Both the position numbers and the translations under genes were made by a program. Positions 1 to 8,116 of a stretch of 45,894 nucleotides of DNA are shown here, in pieces (within the stretch, counting starts at the first letter, position 1; each line of letters begins with the position of its first letter). The notes below the pieces were generated by a model. It saw nothing but the letters and a program-made list of their open reading frames with translations, did not search any database and was not told the DNA's origin. The stretch covers positions 1 to 45,894 of the forward strand of contig CALCHE010000146.1 in NCBI GenBank assembly GCA_937901145.1, in the 5' to 3' direction. Source of the stretch: an uncultured Clostridia bacterium (GTDB taxonomy: Bacteria; Bacillota; Clostridia; Oscillospirales; Acutalibacteraceae).

Positions 1-1087
1 GCTGTTTAACTGTCCAGAAGCCCTTGAAGGTGTAACCTGTAGCTGTAGCTTCACCGTTGGGATATGTAGCAGCTGCAAAACCGTAAGGACCGTAATGTGA
101 CCATGTGCCTGTCTGAGTTGAGTTATTATTTAAAGTAATAGTAGGATTAAAGCCTGAAGCTGAAACTGAACCCACGGGATTAACAGTTAAAGTATATGAA
201 GGATATTTAAGAGTGATTTCAGCAATACAACCCTTTATTTCACCATGTTTTGCAAAAAGGTAAACCTTCTGTGAACCGCTGGCATTAGGAATACCCTTCT
301 GTACTTTTTCACTGGCATACACAGTTGTACCGCTTACCCATATACCGTGATCAGCCTGAGTATATTCAGCGCCTGTAGCTGCATTGTCAACATAAAGAGC
401 GTACTCAGTTACATCACTCATTTTTACGCCGTACTGGTCGTAAACACCAGCTTTTGTAAAGGAAACCGAACCATTATTTGTTGCACCGAGATTGGGAACA
501 TCAATTGACTTTGTTTCTACAGTACCAGATGCATTTTTGGTTTTCGTTGCAACAGGTGCAGCACCTGTAACAGTAGTTTCTACTGAACCACTATTAGCCT
601 GCGCCATACCAATCCAGTTTTTACCAGGTGCACAAGACCATTGGTCGCCTCTTTCGCCAACTTTTTCACTAATTGAGGAACCGTCACCTACATAAATTCG
701 TGGTTGAGCAACCGTAAAACCGTCTGCGTTTTTTGTACAAGACCAGTCATTAACTACTCTTGTGGGGAAGCCGTACACCCAACCACTGGCAATTACTGCA
801 TTCGTTTTATTAGAGCTTAACAATTCATTTGTATGTGCTGTTAACGTCACATTTTTTTCAGTTGAGCCCGTACCATTATTTTCTTTGTAATAGCAAGTCC
901 ACTTGTATGTATGGCCATCCATCTTAGCGGTCCAGTCAGTTACATTAGCTATAACTTGCACAAAATAATAACCTTCATGAGGGGAGTTCGCAGCCTCTGC
1001 CTCAGTAGGCGCAACCCACACCCAGCAAGACATGAGCATAAGCACTGCTAGAAATAATGATAATGATTTTTTTAATTGAGTTTTCAT
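1..1087 (-). CDS. Secreted surface protein with InlB-like C-terminal repeat, partial (3' end outside window)
   Basis: An open minus-strand frame of 362 codons begins with ATG at 1087 behind the ribosome site AAGGAGG and runs off the window edge, so the C-terminus is missing. The first 33 residues form a classic signal peptide (MKTQLKKSL start, hydrophobic core LFLAVLMLM, cleavage probably after EAEA). The mature part is Thr/Ser/Asn-rich and beta-like, with no recognisable catalytic motif. The last visible residues (TGYTFKGFW) match the start of a Listeria-Bacteroides (InlB B-type) repeat, which is common in clostridial surface proteins. It probably sits on the cell surface in adhesion or as a scaffold. 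It has its own promoter and a roughly 175-nt leader. The exact function is unknown. Confidence 0.75.
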   Translation of the reverse strand, partial: MKTQLKKSLSLFLAVLMLMSCWVWVAPTEAEAANSPHEGYYFVQVIANVTDWTAKMDGHTYKWTCYYKENNGTGSTEKNVTLTAHTNELLSSNKTNAVIASGWVYGFPTRVVNDWSCTKNADGFTVAQPRIYVGDGSSISEKVGERGDQWSCAPGKNWIGMAQANSGSVETTVTGAAPVATKTKNASGTVETKSIDVPNLGATNNGSVSFTKAGVYDQYGVKMSDVTEYALYVDNAATGAEYTQADHGIWVSGTTVYASEKVQKGIPNASGSQKVYLFAKHGEIKGCIAEITLKYPSYTLTVNPVGSVSASGFNPTITLNNNSTQTGTWSHYGPYGFAAATYPNGEATATGYTFKGFWTVKQ

Positions 1088-1264
1088 TAAGATTTTCCTC
1101 CTTAATAAAAATTAACTTATGTATTTCATAAAATGGCTCACGCCATAAAAACGAAATTCACCGTGTACACTTTTTCCTTCCGTAAATTCATCGCCACAGC
1201 CCCTGACCTGACCGTTTTTTGGCGCACAAAATCCCCAAAAGGGTATAAAGAGTCACTTTTAGTT
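1088..1264 (-). promoter_or_regulatory. Long 5' leader of the surface protein gene, possibly structured
   Basis: The leader contains a CCC-TTTT-GGGG hairpin (about 1235-1245), a stretch rich in G and GA pairs (about 1170-1220) and a TGGC-GTGA-GCCA tetraloop hairpin (near 1133-1144), all before the AAGGAGG site. It resembles a cis-regulatory RNA. I could not assign it to a known riboswitch class by eye. Confidence 0.3.
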
Positions 1265-1270
1265 AGTATC

Positions 1271-1300
1271 AGTATAGCATTAAAAAATCAATAAAGTCAA
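1271..1300 (-). promoter_or_regulatory. Sigma-A promoter of the surface protein gene
   Basis: On the minus strand a -35 TTGACT (1300-1295) and a -10 TATACT (1276-1271) are separated by 18 nt. The predicted start is near 1264, giving an untranslated leader of about 175 nt before the ATG at 1087. Confidence 0.7.
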
Positions 1301-1387
1301 TAACGAGTTACGAAAACTTTTATAAATATTAAAAATTTGGCTTTTGTGACGAAAAAATGAACGGGTTATTGTGGATTTTGACAGCCG

Positions 1388-1418
1388 AATTGTGGTACTG
1401 ATTTTTTAAACCACAATT
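1388..1418. repeat. Inverted repeat AATTGTGGT / ACCACAATT
   Basis: Nine-base arms (1388-1396 and 1410-1418) flank a 13-nt loop. It lies between the prfB terminator and the promoter of the surface protein gene. It could be an operator or a secondary terminator-like hairpin; its role is not established. Confidence 0.4.
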
Positions 1419-1435
1419 GAAATCAAAACACATAC

Positions 1436-1465
1436 AAAAAAAACAGACAACCTGACGGTTGCCTG
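1436..1465 (-). terminator. Rho-independent terminator after prfB
   Basis: On the minus strand the stem CAGGCAACC / GGTTGTCTG (one G-U pair) with loop GTCA is followed at once by eight T. It lies about 30 nt past the prfB stop codon. Confidence 0.85.
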
Positions 1466-1491
1466 CTCCATTACATTATAATATATGATGT

Positions 1492-2613
1492 TTATTCCGC
1501 ACCGAGTGCATCGAGACTCTGCTTCTTAAGATAAGCATTGATGAATCCGTCGATTTCACCGTCCATAACAGCATTGATGTTACCCATTTCGAAACCTGTT
1601 CTGTGGTCCTTGGCTAAAGTGTAGGGCATAAATACATAGGAACGGATCTGGCTGCCCCAGCCGATTTCCTTCTGCTCACCCTTGATATCCTCGATTTTTT
1701 CCAGGTGCTCTCTTTCCTTGATTTCGATAAGCTTGGATTTGAGCATTCTCATACAAACCTCTCTGTTCTGATGCTGGCTTCGTTCTACCTGGCAGCATAC
1801 TACGATACCTGTGGGATTATGAATAAGACGAACGGCTGAAGAGGTCTTGTTAACCTTCTGTCCGCCTGCACCTGAAGCACGGTAAACTTCCATGGTAATA
1901 TCTTCGGGGCTGATGTCAACCTCGATGGTGTCATCGATTTCGGGCATAACCTCGAGAGAAGCGAAGGATGTATGTCTTCTGCCCGATGAGTCGAAGGGAG
2001 ACACACGGACAAGACGGTGAACACCCATTTCGCTTTTAAGATAGCCGTAGGCGTTTTCGCCTTCGATAACCACGGTGGCAGATTTAAGGCCTGCTTCGTC
2101 ACCGTCGAGGAAGTCAACGGTAGTGAACTTGAAGCCGTGCTTGGTTGCCCACTGACCGTACATTCTGAACAGCATCTGACACCAGTCCTGTGCCTCGGTG
2201 CCGCCTGCACCTGCATGGAAGTTAAGAATAGCATTACTGTTATCATATTCACCGGAGAGAAGTGTAGCTAAAGTTTGCTTTTCGAGCTCTGCTTCCACGG
2301 CCTCTACGCTTGCCACACATTCGGGAAGTAAATCGAGGTCGCCTTCCTCGTCGGAAAGCTCGATCATAACCAGTGCATCCTCGTAAGCGGTCTGCAGATC
2401 CTCGTAGGCTTTAATCTTGCCCTTAAGGGAGGCTACTCTCTGAAGCACCTTCTGTGAATTAGCCAGGTCGTTCCAGAAATCCTCAGCAGCTGACTGCTCC
2501 TCGAGAACTGCGACCTCCTTAGCCATTTCCTCTAAACCTAATGCGGAAGCGAGCTCACTGAGCGGCTTTTCGCTTTCCATTAATCTTAATCTTAATTCTT
2601 CAAACTGAACCAT
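1492..2613 (-). CDS. prfB: Peptide chain release factor 2
   Basis: This 373-residue class I release factor recognises UGA and UAA stop codons and triggers peptidyl-tRNA hydrolysis in the ribosome. The stop-codon tripeptide SPF is at residues 205-207, the peptidyl-transferase GGQ is at 250-252 in SGAGGQKVNKT, and the N-terminal region is a helical PCRF domain. The gene reads through in a single frame. The programmed +1 frameshift with an internal UGA near codon 26, found in many prfB genes, is absent. The start at 2613 has a GAAAGGAAAA ribosome site. It stands alone with its own terminator. Confidence 0.95.
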   Translation of the reverse strand: MVQFEELRLRLMESEKPLSELASALGLEEMAKEVAVLEEQSAAEDFWNDLANSQKVLQRVASLKGKIKAYEDLQTAYEDALVMIELSDEEGDLDLLPECVASVEAVEAELEKQTLATLLSGEYDNSNAILNFHAGAGGTEAQDWCQMLFRMYGQWATKHGFKFTTVDFLDGDEAGLKSATVVIEGENAYGYLKSEMGVHRLVRVSPFDSSGRRHTSFASLEVMPEIDDTIEVDISPEDITMEVYRASGAGGQKVNKTSSAVRLIHNPTGIVVCCQVERSQHQNREVCMRMLKSKLIEIKEREHLEKIEDIKGEQKEIGWGSQIRSYVFMPYTLAKDHRTGFEMGNINAVMDGEIDGFINAYLKKQSLDALGAE

Positions 2614-2806
2614 AGTAATTTTCCTTTCAATTATATATAGAATCGGTGTACCGTTTTAATTAAATCTTAGGTTTCATATTTATTCTGTCCTTACAGTATT
2701 ATTTGTATAAACAAAATTATCCTTTTACATTATACACATTTATTTTTAAAGAGCAAGATTAAAATAAAATATTTTTCTCCCGAAAGGATAAAATAATGAA
2801 AAATAG

Positions 2807-2835
2807 TTGCTTTTAACAGTAAATGCGGTTAGAAT
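2807..2835 (+). promoter_or_regulatory. Putative promoter of the REP-associated transposase
   Basis: TTGCTT (2807-2812), a 17-nt spacer and TAGAAT (2830-2835) lie about 37 nt upstream of the ATG at 2872. Confidence 0.45.
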
Positions 2836-2871
2836 ATAAGATACTCAGTATATTTTAAGGAAAATGCAATT

Positions 2872-3396
2872 ATGGATTTGCCTAAAAGAAAATCAATTCG
2901 TCTGAAGAATTATGATTACAGCTCAAACGGTGCTTATTTCATAACAGTCTGTACGAAGGACAAGAAAAATTTATTCGGTTGTATCGTTGCTAAGGCGGTA
3001 GGGGCGGATAGTATCCGCCCGAACGAAATAGAATACAAAACGCACCTTTCCGAAATGGGTAAAACCGTTAAAACTGCCATCGAATCCATCAGCATGCATT
3101 ACAGTTATGTAAGTATTGAAAAATATGTTATAATGCCCAATCACATACATCTTTTAATTTTAATAAAGGATGTTGATTCAGACGGGCGGATAATATCCGC
3201 CCCTACCGATTCAAAAAAACGACTTGAAATTGTAATCGGTCAGATGAAACGTTGGGTATCAAAGCAAATGGGCTTTTCTGTGTGGCAAAAATCTTTTTAC
3301 GACCACATAATCCGTACTGAAAACGATTATCTTGATGCCTGGAGTTATATTGATTCAAATCCCCGCTTGTGGCTTGAAGGAAAGGATAATCATTGA
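2872..3396 (+). CDS. REP-associated tyrosine transposase (RAYT, Y1 HUH family)
   Basis: This 174-residue single-domain HUH nuclease is related to IS200/IS605 TnpA. It carries the family N-terminus (RKSIRLKNYDYSSNGAYFIT), the metal-binding HIH triad in MPNHIHLL (residues 88-95) and a candidate catalytic tyrosine in SFYDHIIR (about residue 143). Family members act on short palindromic REP elements rather than on a classic insertion sequence. Two REP-like palindromes interrupt this reading frame in frame, at codons 44-50 and 105-111, between the conserved blocks. An AAGGA ribosome site precedes the start. It does not overlap the next gene, which begins 25 nt downstream. Confidence 0.85.
   Translation: MDLPKRKSIRLKNYDYSSNGAYFITVCTKDKKNLFGCIVAKAVGADSIRPNEIEYKTHLSEMGKTVKTAIESISMHYSYVSIEKYVIMPNHIHLLILIKDVDSDGRIISAPTDSKKRLEIVIGQMKRWVSKQMGFSVWQKSFYDHIIRTENDYLDAWSYIDSNPRLWLEGKDNH
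3002..3020. repeat. REP-like palindrome inside the RAYT gene, copy 1
   Basis: GGGCGGATA-G-TATCCGCCC is a perfect 9-bp stem around one base, preceded by GTAG. It is the inverse orientation of copy 2 at 3184-3202. It is translated in frame as part of the transposase. Confidence 0.8.
3184..3202. repeat. REP-like palindrome inside the RAYT gene, copy 2
   Basis: GGGCGGATA-A-TATCCGCCC is followed by CTAC. Together with its flank it is the reverse complement of copy 1 apart from the centre base, so the two form a convergent inverted pair about 180 nt apart. Confidence 0.8.
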
Positions 3397-3421
3397 TATA
3401 AAATTTCTAAGGAGACACACT

Positions 3422-4561
3422 ATGCGCTACACAAATGAGAAATGTGACGGCTGCGGTAAAATCTTCACCGATGATGAAGATATAGTCGTATGCCCCGAAT
3501 GTGCCACACCTCAGCACAGAGAATGCTATAAAAATCACGGTGGCTGTGTAAACAGCCATAAGCACGGTGAGGATTTCACCTGGACCAATTCCGACAATCT
3601 GGTTTCCTATGCTGTGCCTGTGCCTGAAAAGGCAAAAACCATCCCCTGCCCTAACTGCGGCTACGGAAATCCCGAGGGAAGCGACCACTGTAAGCAGTGC
3701 TCTATGAAATTTACACTTTTCGGCTATAATGTGGTCGATGCTTCAGCAAAAGAGGAAGAAAAAGAAAAGGAAGCACAGCAGACACCCCCTGCTCCGGAAA
3801 GCAATATTCCCGAATATGAAGCTCCCTTTACTCTCGGTGAAGGCGAAGGCTTCGAAAATGACAGCACACCTGTCACAGATACTGCACCTACCCGTGACGA
3901 AATAGAGCAGAAGCTCATCGATGTTATCTCCTCTTCATCAGGCTTCTCTCCCGACGGTGAGGATTTCTCCTTCGGAGGTCCTTTCCCGAAGGAAGACAAA
4001 ACCTGTGGTGTTCACACTAACCTTATGGGTGCTTTCATCGGCTCTTCGTCTATGAAATACATCGAAAAATTCAAACGCTTCGACTTCGGACACAAGATTT
4101 CCTTTAACTTCGCTGCACTTTTCTTCTCACCCTACTGGTTCTTTTACAGAAAGCTCATAAAGCCCGGCATAATCTTTATGACCGTAAACCTCTGTCTTTC
4201 CATTATAGCCACACCGAGCCTTCTGGAATTCGTTAATAAGGCAACACCTCTGTTAGAAAAATTGCCCACAGTTACAGATGAAGGTCTTGCCGCCACTATG
4301 CTTATGGAGCTGGAGGCACTTTATGTCCCCGTGATAGCATTTGCGGGTATTCAGTTCCTGGTTAATCTTGTGGCAGGATTTATCGCAAATCCCCTTTACA
4401 GGAAATACACTGTTTCCTCTCTTAAGGAAATCGCCTCCTTCGAAAATCAGAAAAACTCCATGGCATATCTTCTGCGCAAGGGCGGCGTAGCTCCCCTTTA
4501 CGCTCTCGGTGCTATGCTGGCCGAAAACCTGCTGACATCCATAGTAAGTATGTTTATGTAA
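3422..4561 (+). CDS. RING-like/zinc-ribbon membrane protein, DUF2628-like
   Basis: The start at 3422 (MRYTNEKCDGCG) follows AAGGAG; an upstream in-frame ATG at 3332 lies inside the transposase and is rejected. The 379-residue protein has a RING-like Cys/His cluster at residues 8-46 (CDGC, CPEC, HREC, CVNSH) and a zinc ribbon at 76-93 (CPNC, CKQC). A low-complexity acidic linker follows, then a C-terminal membrane region of about three segments containing FFSPYWFFYRKL, which is typical of DUF2628. Proteins of this layout are frequent in gut Clostridia, with no assigned function. It probably sits in the inner membrane with the zinc domains in the cytosol. Confidence 0.7.
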   Translation: MRYTNEKCDGCGKIFTDDEDIVVCPECATPQHRECYKNHGGCVNSHKHGEDFTWTNSDNLVSYAVPVPEKAKTIPCPNCGYGNPEGSDHCKQCSMKFTLFGYNVVDASAKEEEKEKEAQQTPPAPESNIPEYEAPFTLGEGEGFENDSTPVTDTAPTRDEIEQKLIDVISSSSGFSPDGEDFSFGGPFPKEDKTCGVHTNLMGAFIGSSSMKYIEKFKRFDFGHKISFNFAALFFSPYWFFYRKLIKPGIIFMTVNLCLSIIATPSLLEFVNKATPLLEKLPTVTDEGLAATMLMELEALYVPVIAFAGIQFLVNLVAGFIANPLYRKYTVSSLKEIASFENQKNSMAYLLRKGGVAPLYALGAMLAENLLTSIVSMFM

Positions 4562-4564
4562 AAA

Positions 4565-4600
4565 AATCTCTCCCTTGACAAAAAGGGAGAGATTATCTTT
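4565..4600. terminator. Bidirectional terminator between convergent genes
   Basis: A perfect 12-bp stem AATCTCTCCCTT / AAGGGAGAGATT (4565-4576 and 4583-4594) has T-rich tails on the plus side and A-rich flank (T on the minus strand) on the other side. It serves the zinc-ribbon gene and the rubredoxin gene. Confidence 0.85.
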
Positions 4601-4601
4601 T

Positions 4602-5213
4602 TTAAAGCTTTTCGAAATCTGCTGCGCCGTGCTTACACAGAGGACATACGAAATCCTCGGGAAGCTCTTCGCCCTCATAAACATAACCGCATATTTTACA
4701 CACATAGCCTTTTTTCTCTTTAGGCTGAGGTTTAGGCTTTACATTAGCATGATAGTAAGCATAGGTCATGCTTTCGTTATTGTTTATAACCTTCGATTCC
4801 GTAACATTACAGATAAACATAGTGTGAGTCTCAAACTCTACAGAAGACTCAACCTCCAAGGAAAGGAAAGAGTTAATGAAAAAGTTCAGATAAGCTATTC
4901 CGTTTTCACTTCTGCTTACACTCATTCCGTCCATTTTATCCTTGTCTCTGCCGCTGACAAATCCGAACCATTCGAAAATACCGAAGGGAGCATCGGTGCT
5001 CAGACAGTTAACATTCATCTTACCGGTATTTTTAATAAATTCGTGAGTGTAATTATCCTTATTCACCGTAACAGCAACTCTTAAAGGATTGCTTGTAAGC
5101 TGTGAAACGGTGTTCACAATACATCCGTTTTCTTTTTCTCCGTCCTTTACAGTAAGAACATAAAGGCCGTAGCCTATTTTAAATAATGCTGTGGGGTCTG
5201 TTTTTCCGCTCAT
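4602..5213 (-). CDS. hrb: High-molecular-weight rubredoxin: flavin reductase domain fused to rubredoxin
   Basis: Residues 1 to about 155 form an FMN-binding flavin-reductase-like split barrel (ALFKIGYGLYVLTV, NPLRVAVTVNK). Residues 170-203 are a rubredoxin with iron ligands C172, C175, C190 and C193 (YVCKICGYVY and FVCPLC). In Moorella and relatives such Hrb proteins pass electrons from NAD(P)H to flavodiiron proteins that reduce oxygen or nitric oxide. No flavodiiron gene is nearby. It is a single gene with an aggagg site before ATG 5213. Oxidative and nitrosative stress defence is inferred from the family. Confidence 0.88.
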   Translation of the reverse strand: MSGKTDPTALFKIGYGLYVLTVKDGEKENGCIVNTVSQLTSNPLRVAVTVNKDNYTHEFIKNTGKMNVNCLSTDAPFGIFEWFGFVSGRDKDKMDGMSVSRSENGIAYLNFFINSFLSLEVESSVEFETHTMFICNVTESKVINNNESMTYAYYHANVKPKPQPKEKKGYVCKICGYVYEGEELPEDFVCPLCKHGAADFEKL

Positions 5214-5282
5214 AATTTTTCCTCCTTTTATTTGCTGTACCTATAATAACATATTTTTCCACATTTATAAAGAGTTTATGTG

Positions 5283-5320
5283 AAAATTCCGCCCGTAAAA
5301 TTCTCACGGACGGATTTTTT
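5283..5320. terminator. Bidirectional terminator
   Basis: Stem TCCGCCCGT / ACGGACGGA (one G-U pair) is flanked by AAAATT and TTTTTT. It ends the histidine kinase operon on the minus strand. Confidence 0.8.
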
Positions 5321-5338
5321 CTTCGGAGGATTAAATTT

Positions 5339-8116
5339 TTATCTGTATTTTTCCATTTCTACAGTAATACTGAACAGGTCACCGTTTATTTCGATGCCGA
5401 GACTGCCATTCTGCAGAGTGCAGAGATTTTCTGCTATTGAAAGACCGAGACCGTTGCCCTCGGTTGTTCTTGACTGCTCACCTCGGACAAATCTTTCTTT
5501 CAGCTCGTCAGCACTTATGTTAAGAGGAGCGGCTGAGATATTTTTGAGGTTAATGATACCTTTGTCCCCTATTTCGGTGACGGTGATATATACGCGTGTG
5601 CTTTCGAGAGCGTATTTGCGTATGTTTACAAAAAGATTTTCAAGAACCCTGTAAATATGCTTGCTGTCCGCCTTTATCATAACATCATTTTCGGGAACAG
5701 AAAGAATCAGGCTGAGTTTTCTCTCTTCAAAGCTTTCCTCAAACTCGCCTAAAAGCTGACCGATAAGCTCCCTACAGCTGACACAGACGAAATCTACGGA
5801 TAAAGCACCTGCTGAAGCCTTGGACGCTTCAACCAGATCCTCGATAAGCACCTTCAGTCTGTCACTCTTTTCACTGAGCACCTGCAGATAAGAAAGAGCC
5901 GTTTCATCGGTGATGTCACACTTTTTCATCAGATCTACATAATTGATGATGCTCGTAAGCGGAGTTTTCAGATCGTGGGATACATTGGTAATAAGCTCTG
6001 TCTTTGTCTTTTCCTGTCTCACAGCCTCATCAACTGCGGCTTTTATGCCCTCGGAGAGACACCGGAGATTTTCAGCGGGAAGATAAAGATAATCGGGAAG
6101 GGCATTTTTCTCTATATGAACATCGGTGTTGCCCTCATGCATTTCTTTGATTACATTGAAGAGCTTATCCACACCGGCGGTAAAACGGATACCTTTGTAA
6201 AGGATGTAAAGGTCAAATAGGAAGAGCAATCCTACAAGTATAAGTCCTATGGGTTCATCGTCTGCGACAAAGATAATTCCGAAACCTGCAACAACAATAT
6301 TAATACCAACCAATATAGCTGTTCTGATAATAACAGTCTTTTTCAGTTCCTTGGTGTAAAGAAGTTTATCGTTTATAAAGGCTTTGATTCTTCTGCCGTA
6401 CTTCATCAGCTTTCTTACGCACCATACGATGAAAATATTCTTTAAGAGACTGCGGTTTTTAATGTGTCTGACAAGATAAAGAATAAGGTCAAGACAAATC
6501 AGGAAGAAGGCTATGACTAAAACCAGAAGGCATAAACCGACAGTTTTCTTCATCATTGTGTCTATATACACATCAAGGAAATAGTAAATTCCACATCCAC
6601 ACAGGAAGCCGAGACCGCCGTCGAGTGCTATTCTGATTTCAGGGAAAATCTTATCTGTTTTATAAAGATGTATTTCATTACTGCCCTTTCTCTTACCCGT
6701 AATGGCTATAAGATAGAAAATGCAGATAAGAAGAAGCATACCGAGTATTCCGCAGGTAAAGAGACAGTCGCTTATGATTTCCGCTGCCTTTTCGATGTTG
6801 CTTTTCACTGTGGCGAAATGACAGGTTTCATAATCTGCATTTTTGTCGAAGCCGATATACAGTTCTATATCATTGGCTGTGATTCTGTTCGGCTGAACGA
6901 GGGATGCTGATACTCTCGTGGTTTCGGGTACGGTTACAGGCTGTCCGTTTTCATCAATATAAACTCGGGATTCTTCAGCTTTTTCGGGAACAGGAACGGC
7001 TGCGGTTATCGCTTCACCGTTTATATCTGTCGTATTTACAAGTGTGGTAGGAACAACCACATCCGTAGTTTCAAGCATAGTAGTCTGTGTTACTACAGCA
7101 TATTCTCCATCATTATTTCTTGCAAACCAGTCAAGATATACATCACTGTAATACATACCGTCGGAAAGATAAATGGTTCCGTCATGACTGTAGGAATAGG
7201 TTCCGAGCTTTCCGAAGTAATCGGTTATTTTCTTTTTATCGGTTTTACTGTTGAAGCCTTCTATGTTTGTAATACAATCTCCGCTGTTGTTGCGGATGAA
7301 ATATTTCGCCGAGCCGGCGTGCTCTTTTATTCTCTTTTCATTTCTGAGATACTGCTCATAAAATTCTTCATAGGAGGAGTAGAATCCCTGTATCTCATTT
7401 GAGAAAAGAAGTTCATTTTTCAGAGCCTCTCTGTTTACCTTAAAGGCATAATATCCGGGATAATATCTTGCAATCACTCCACCGTTTTCTTCATAAATCA
7501 TATTGACTTCATCATTGTAAAAAACGTTATCGTATTTTACGCTTTTGAACTGCTGAGCAACTGAAACAGGAAGAACAGGCTCCTTTACTGTACCGTCCAT
7601 ATAACGGTATGTATCAGAATTAAATTCATCATAGCTGTACTCAATATCACTATAGGTCATTTTCTCAGCATCATCGATAACATACATTGATTCAACGGTG
7701 ATTATTCCCGAATTATAAAGATTCGCAAAATCGTGAAAATAATTAGAAGCGGCAAAAATTATTCTGTCTTTGTAGAAATCCACTTCCTTTTCGAGGTTGA
7801 CATTATATTCTTTGAGCCTTTTTTCATAATCCTTCTGTGTACCGTTACCGAAATTATTCATTTTCGTTTCAAGATAACCGAGAAGAACAGTATAACCGTT
7901 ACGGAAGGTCGTATATGTCCATTCATTTTTTTCTATACCCAATACATCATAGCTGAGCGCATCACTGAAATTCACATAGACCAGATTCTGCTCCTCTGCC
8001 TTGTCGTAGGATGTCAGCACCTGAGATGTCATTCCGCTTAAGCAGAGAAAACAAATGAGAACAGCTATCACTCTTTTGAGGGTATCTCTTTTATATTTTT
8101 TCAATCCTGTATCCAA
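5339..8116 (-). CDS. Sensor histidine kinase with large extracytoplasmic domain
   Basis: This is about 925 residues, unusually long for an OmpR-partner kinase. The N-terminus has one membrane segment (RVIAVLICFLCLSG), then a roughly 400-residue extracellular domain of unknown fold with Thr/Val-rich repeats (TTDVVVPTTLVNTTDI). Several further membrane segments follow between residues about 445 and 650, then HisKA (VSHDLKTPLTS, phospho-His at residue 714) and HATPase (GNGLGLSIAENL). The annotated start is TTG at 8116. A second TTG at 8104 (LKKYKRDTL) matches the start of the other kinase in this window and may be the real one. Either start overlaps the end of the regulator gene, so translation is probably coupled. 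Confidence 0.88.
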   Translation of the reverse strand: MDTGLKKYKRDTLKRVIAVLICFLCLSGMTSQVLTSYDKAEEQNLVYVNFSDALSYDVLGIEKNEWTYTTFRNGYTVLLGYLETKMNNFGNGTQKDYEKRLKEYNVNLEKEVDFYKDRIIFAASNYFHDFANLYNSGIITVESMYVIDDAEKMTYSDIEYSYDEFNSDTYRYMDGTVKEPVLPVSVAQQFKSVKYDNVFYNDEVNMIYEENGGVIARYYPGYYAFKVNREALKNELLFSNEIQGFYSSYEEFYEQYLRNEKRIKEHAGSAKYFIRNNSGDCITNIEGFNSKTDKKKITDYFGKLGTYSYSHDGTIYLSDGMYYSDVYLDWFARNNDGEYAVVTQTTMLETTDVVVPTTLVNTTDINGEAITAAVPVPEKAEESRVYIDENGQPVTVPETTRVSASLVQPNRITANDIELYIGFDKNADYETCHFATVKSNIEKAAEIISDCLFTCGILGMLLLICIFYLIAITGKRKGSNEIHLYKTDKIFPEIRIALDGGLGFLCGCGIYYFLDVYIDTMMKKTVGLCLLVLVIAFFLICLDLILYLVRHIKNRSLLKNIFIVWCVRKLMKYGRRIKAFINDKLLYTKELKKTVIIRTAILVGINIVVAGFGIIFVADDEPIGLILVGLLFLFDLYILYKGIRFTAGVDKLFNVIKEMHEGNTDVHIEKNALPDYLYLPAENLRCLSEGIKAAVDEAVRQEKTKTELITNVSHDLKTPLTSIINYVDLMKKCDITDETALSYLQVLSEKSDRLKVLIEDLVEASKASAGALSVDFVCVSCRELIGQLLGEFEESFEERKLSLILSVPENDVMIKADSKHIYRVLENLFVNIRKYALESTRVYITVTEIGDKGIINLKNISAAPLNISADELKERFVRGEQSRTTEGNGLGLSIAENLCTLQNGSLGIEINGDLFSITVEMEKYR

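Noticed and set aside
492..695. Plus-strand open frame of 67 codons
   Set aside because: It is antisense to the surface protein gene, has no ribosome site and shows no family features.
1088..1264. Cyclic-di-GMP or cyclic-di-AMP riboswitch in the surface protein leader
   Set aside because: Some short words resemble the ydaO motif, but the ordered conserved blocks of either class could not be traced, so no class is named.
1800..2252. Minus-strand frame of 150 codons inside prfB
   Set aside because: It overlaps prfB in another frame; the composition is that of an out-of-frame shadow.
2614..2871. Programmed frameshift upstream of prfB
   Set aside because: The reading frame is continuous from ATG 2613 with a normal ribosome site; no internal stop or CTTTGA slippery site is seen.
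4253..5084. Open frames of 150 and 169 codons on both strands around 4.3-5.1 kb
   Set aside because: They are antisense to the zinc-ribbon and rubredoxin genes and cross the bidirectional terminator.
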